DNA from: Micromonospora wenchangensis
GTDB lineage: Bacteria; Actinomycetota; Actinomycetes; Mycobacteriales; Micromonosporaceae
Assembly (NCBI RefSeq): GCF_002210435.1
Contig: NZ_MZMV01000042.1
Span: 1 to 62,642, forward strand
DNA: 62,642 bases
Direction: 5' to 3'
Positions 60,639 through 62,642 of the stretch are shown here, one piece after another. The translations under genes were made by a program, and so were the position numbers. Each line of letters opens with the position of its first letter. Position 1 is the stretch's first letter. The notes beneath the pieces were generated by a model. It had not been told where the DNA came from and made no database searches. It worked only from the letters and a program-made list of their open reading frames with translations.

Positions 60639-60680
60639 CCCCCACCCACCCCCCTGTCAACACCCCGCCCCACCCCTCCC
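60639..60680 (-). other. G-rich (minus strand) tract with quadruplex potential
   Basis: On the minus strand there are runs of 4, 4, 6, 3 and 5 G with short loops (for example GGGGGGTGGGTGGGGG). Not in a gene. A TTGACA sits inside it (60655-60660, minus) with TAGGAT 19 nt downstream. Confidence 0.5.
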
Positions 60681-60727
60681 GCCCTGACCTCTCCCCCGCC
60701 TCCACCTCCACCCGCTCCCGCCCGCGC

Positions 60728-60781
60728 GATCAAGAGGTTTGCGTCACCCGTGGAGCCGGAACTGACGCAAACCTCTTGATC
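60728..60781. repeat. Perfect 19-bp inverted repeat
   Basis: GATCAAGAGGTTTGCGTCA (60728-60746) is exactly complementary to 60763-60781, with a 16-nt loop. It begins 61 nt after the stop of the minus-strand AmiC-like gene. It could terminate that transcript, though it lacks a T tract. The AT-rich, non-GC arms are unlike ordinary terminators here and suggest a small dispersed repeat. Confidence 0.9.
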
Positions 60782-60841
60782 ACCGTGGACAACCGGGGGT
60801 CGTCGGGGCGACCGGAGGGGTGCGGGAGGGAGCGCGGGGGG

Positions 60842-61981
60842 TCAGAGTTCGGCGAGGACGGTGAAGTCGAGTCCGTCGGCCTCGGCGAGGTAGATGCGTT
60901 GGCGGACGTGGCGGCGACGCAACTGCAACTCGCCCCGGGGGCCGTGGTAGGTGACCGCGTCCGCCGTCGCCCCGATGGCGCGTACGTCCAACGTGCGGGC
61001 GCGGGCGATCAGGGCGGCGAGCAGCATCACGCCCTCGTAACAGGACTCGCCCAGGCTACCCAGCGGCGGGGCGTCCACCCCGAACCGGCGGGCGAACGCG
61101 CCGTGGAAGTCCAGGTTCTCCCGGGTGACCAGGCCGGCGAAGAACCCGGCGGTGCTGAACAGCCGGCGGGTGCCACCGACGCCGCTGGCCAACAGCATGT
61201 TCTCGTCCATCAGGGTGCTCAACCGCAGGCACCGCTGGTCCAGTGCGGACCGGCCGAAGGCCCGGTTGAACCGGACGGCGTCGGCACCGACCAGCAGCAT
61301 CAGCACCGCGTCGGCATCGGTCCGCTCGATCTCCCGCAGCACCGGCCCGAAGTCCTCGGTGCCCAGCGGCAGGAACGCCCGCCCGCACACCCGCGCCCCG
61401 TCGTCGCGGGCGTACCGCTGGGCGGCCTGCGCGGTGCGGCGCGGCCAGACGTAGTCGTTGCCGACCAGGTACCAGCGGCGTACCCCCTGTTCCCGGGCGA
61501 GCAGCCGCATCGCCGGTCGGAGCTGCGCGTCCGGTGTCTCGCTGGTCAGGAACACCCCCTCGGTACGCTCCCCGCCCTCGTACAGGGCGGTGTAGACGTA
61601 CGGCACCCGGTGCGCGATCCGGGGCGCCACCGCCTGCCGGACCGAGGAGATGTGCCAGCCGGTGACCCCCTGCACCGCCCCCGTGGAGACCAGCGCCTCG
61701 ACCTCGGCGGCGACCTGCGCCGGTGGCGCACCGCCGTCGACCGGCACCAGCCGCAGCTCCCGGCCGAGCACCCCGCCGGCCCGGTTGACCTCCTCCACCG
61801 CCAACTGGGCGCACAGCTCGCAGGTGGGGCCGAACATGCCGGCCGGGCCGCGCATCGGAAAGACCAGCGCGACACTGACCACCGACCGGTCGACGGTCAA
61901 CCAGGGGGCCGCCCCGGCCGTGCCGCCCGAGCGGGGCGACGGCTCCGGCACGCCGTGGGGGCCGGGCACCGGCACGGACAT
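60842..61981 (-). CDS. Cytoplasmic AmiC/UrtA-like ligand-binding sensor protein
   Basis: 379 residues from the ATG at 61981 (MSVPVPG); a longer frame to 62056 would run over the MarR promoter. No signal peptide. Type-I periplasmic-binding fold related to AmiC and UrtA: 'SVALVFPMRGPAGMFGPTCELCAQLAVEEVNRAGGVLGRELRLV', 'GVTGWHISSVRQAVAPRIAHRVPYVYTALYEGGE', 'RRWYLVGNDYVWPRRTAQAAQRYARDDG', 'GESCYEGVMLLAALI'. AmiC senses amides and controls the antiterminator AmiR. No ANTAR-type AmiR is visible here; a MarR regulator is divergent instead. Probably a nitrogen-compound sensor for urt or the local genes. Confidence 0.85.
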   Translation of the reverse strand: MSVPVPGPHGVPEPSPRSGGTAGAAPWLTVDRSVVSVALVFPMRGPAGMFGPTCELCAQLAVEEVNRAGGVLGRELRLVPVDGGAPPAQVAAEVEALVSTGAVQGVTGWHISSVRQAVAPRIAHRVPYVYTALYEGGERTEGVFLTSETPDAQLRPAMRLLAREQGVRRWYLVGNDYVWPRRTAQAAQRYARDDGARVCGRAFLPLGTEDFGPVLREIERTDADAVLMLLVGADAVRFNRAFGRSALDQRCLRLSTLMDENMLLASGVGGTRRLFSTAGFFAGLVTRENLDFHGAFARRFGVDAPPLGSLGESCYEGVMLLAALIARARTLDVRAIGATADAVTYHGPRGELQLRRRHVRQRIYLAEADGLDFTVLAEL

Positions 61982-61991
61982 GCTGACATGA

Positions 61992-62001
61992 TTGCCGGCA
62001 A
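61992..62001. promoter_or_regulatory. Palindrome TTGCCGGCAA, possible MarR operator
   Basis: A perfect 10-bp palindrome 10 nt upstream of the AmiC-like start in the divergent region; a further half-site GGCAA is at 62053-62057, 20 nt before the MarR start. An imperfect TTCGGT...ACCGAA repeat spans 62041-62065. Position fits an operator for the divergent regulator. Confidence 0.35.
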
Positions 62002-62076
62002 CCCTGGCGGGCCACCAGACCCGACCGAAAACCGGGACGCTTCGGTAACATGGCAACCCACCGAACGGGGAGAGAC

Positions 62077-62517
62077 ATGGCCGACGATCCCACGACGCCC
62101 GTCGACCTGATGCGCGCGCTCACCCGCGCCGAACGGCTGCTCGCCCGCCGGGTCGGCGCGGTGCTCACCACCGAGGGGCTCACCGTTGAGGCGTGGCGGG
62201 TGCTCTGCCGCCTAGCCGACGGGCAGGGCCACCCGATGAGCGAGGTCTCCACCGAGGAGTCGTTGCCGCCGGGCACCCTGACGAAGCTCGTCGACCAGCT
62301 CGTCGACCAGAACCTGGTGCACCGCCGGATCGACCCGTTCGACAGGCGACGCATCCGGGCCTACCTGACCCCCCGGGGCCGCCGCGAACAGGAACGCGTC
62401 GACGCCCTCGTCCGGGCCGAGCTGGCCGGGATCATCGACGACGCGGCGCTGACCGGGCAGCTCGTCGACCTGGTCGCCCGGCTCGACCCGCGCCGGCAGC
62501 CGGTCCGGGCCGGCTGA
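62077..62517 (+). CDS. MarR family transcriptional regulator
   Basis: 146 residues from the ATG at 62077 (GGGGAGAGAC upstream). Winged-helix MarR core: 'LARRVGAVLTTEGLTVEAWRVLCRLADGQGHPMSEVS', 'LPPGTLTKLVDQLVDQNLVHRRIDPFDRRRIRAYLTPRGRRE' (recognition helix and wing with the usual D-x-R-R motif), then dimerisation helices. A ligand-controlled repressor, divergent from the AmiC-like gene with a 95-nt shared control region, so it most likely controls that gene and itself. Confidence 0.93.
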   Translation: MADDPTTPVDLMRALTRAERLLARRVGAVLTTEGLTVEAWRVLCRLADGQGHPMSEVSTEESLPPGTLTKLVDQLVDQNLVHRRIDPFDRRRIRAYLTPRGRREQERVDALVRAELAGIIDDAALTGQLVDLVARLDPRRQPVRAG

Positions 62518-62585
62518 CCCCGGCCAGCTCCACCAGGGATTCCGCCCGGGGCCCGGCCGGCGGCGATCCGGCGCGGGTGGGCCGG

Positions 62586-62642
62586 CTAGGCGACAGGCAC
62601 CGCGTCGACCCCGGTGCGGGGCGCGGGCCGGTAAAGGCCCCC
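62586..62642 (-). CDS. Possible 3' end of a minus-strand gene
   Basis: A minus-strand frame is open from the window edge to a TAG at 62586-62588 and would end LYRPAPRTGVDAVPVA. Only 18 residues are visible, so this is a weak call based on a plausible hydrophilic protein tail and the free space after the MarR gene. Confidence 0.3.
   Translation of the reverse strand, partial: GGLYRPAPRTGVDAVPVA

Larger units (their letters stand above)
60244..60841. other. Long intergenic region upstream of urtA
   Basis: 598 nt between urtA and the AmiC-like gene, both on the minus strand. No gene seen. It holds a possible promoter, GAAAC half-sites, a C-rich tract and a 19-bp inverted repeat, listed separately. 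Confidence 0.6.

Noticed and set aside
60464..62110. Plus-strand frame opposite to the AmiC-like gene
   Set aside because: Shadow frame; passes through the inverted repeat and the C-rich tract and has no domain.
1..62642. CRISPR arrays, transposases, integrases, rRNA genes
   Set aside because: No regularly spaced repeats beyond the 14-bp triplet, and no coding frame with transposase or integrase motifs was seen.

Overview
The window is very GC-rich (third codon positions almost all G or C), uses many GTG starts and 4-bp ATGA/GTGA gene overlaps, and carries Mrp, Urt and Rieske/DUF6529 genes of the kind found in filamentous actinobacteria. I infer a Micromonospora-like member of the Micromonosporaceae from general gene content and style. 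The genus is not proven by any marker here.

Layout. (1) 1-25221, plus strand: the distal part of an extracellular contractile injection system (eCIS, phage-tail-like particle) operon. It holds a Pro-rich protein (cut by the window edge), a DUF4255 (Pvc16-like) cap protein, an AAA+ ATPase (Pvc15-like), an 80-residue protein, a ~2507-residue protein with an eCIS core (DUF4157) HELGH motif, tube-initiator/LysM/hub/spike/PAAR proteins, gp25, two large wedge proteins, a gpI-like tail protein and a DUF6519 beta-helix protein. Sheath and inner-tube genes are not in the window and should lie to the left. (2) 25273-25374: an odd 68-nt tRNA-like element followed at once by a strong UUCG-loop hairpin, which closes the eCIS block. 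(3) 25430-34179, plus: a compact trans-AT polyketide cassette behind a recognisable promoter, with two free-standing acyltransferases, a single KS-KR-ACP protein, a MATE exporter and a free-standing condensation-domain protein. (4) 34245-37276, minus: a Bcr/CflA-type MFS exporter, a siderophore-interacting flavin reductase whose start codon abuts an iron box, and an IucB/RhbD-like acetyltransferase. (5) 37733-43039: a tryptophan/kynurenine-type cassette with two tryptophan-2,3-dioxygenase-family heme proteins, a kynureninase-like PLP enzyme and two SAM methyltransferases. Together (3)-(5) look like one small biosynthetic region joining a modified Trp/anthranilate unit to a one-module polyketide. 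The product is unknown to me.

(6) 43097-51512: a YccF protein, a complete overlapping Mrp (Mnh) sodium/proton antiporter operon in the order A(B)-C-D-E-F-G, a TrkA-C/KhtT-like regulatory protein and a voltage-gated cation channel carrying an EF-hand-like loop. This is an ion-homeostasis block. (7) 51694-55319: a secreted protein, a DUF6529 membrane protein and a Tat/lipoprotein Rieske iron-sulfur protein, then convergently a secreted CotH kinase. (8) 55420-60243, minus: urtEDCBA (urea or short-amide ABC uptake) with possible GlnR half-sites upstream. (9) 60244-62642: a C-rich tract, a perfect 19-bp inverted repeat, a cytoplasmic AmiC/UrtA-like ligand-binding protein divergent from a MarR regulator, and perhaps the 3' end of one more gene.

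I saw no transposase, integrase, rRNA or CRISPR array. Regulatory sites are read by eye and are tentative unless stated.
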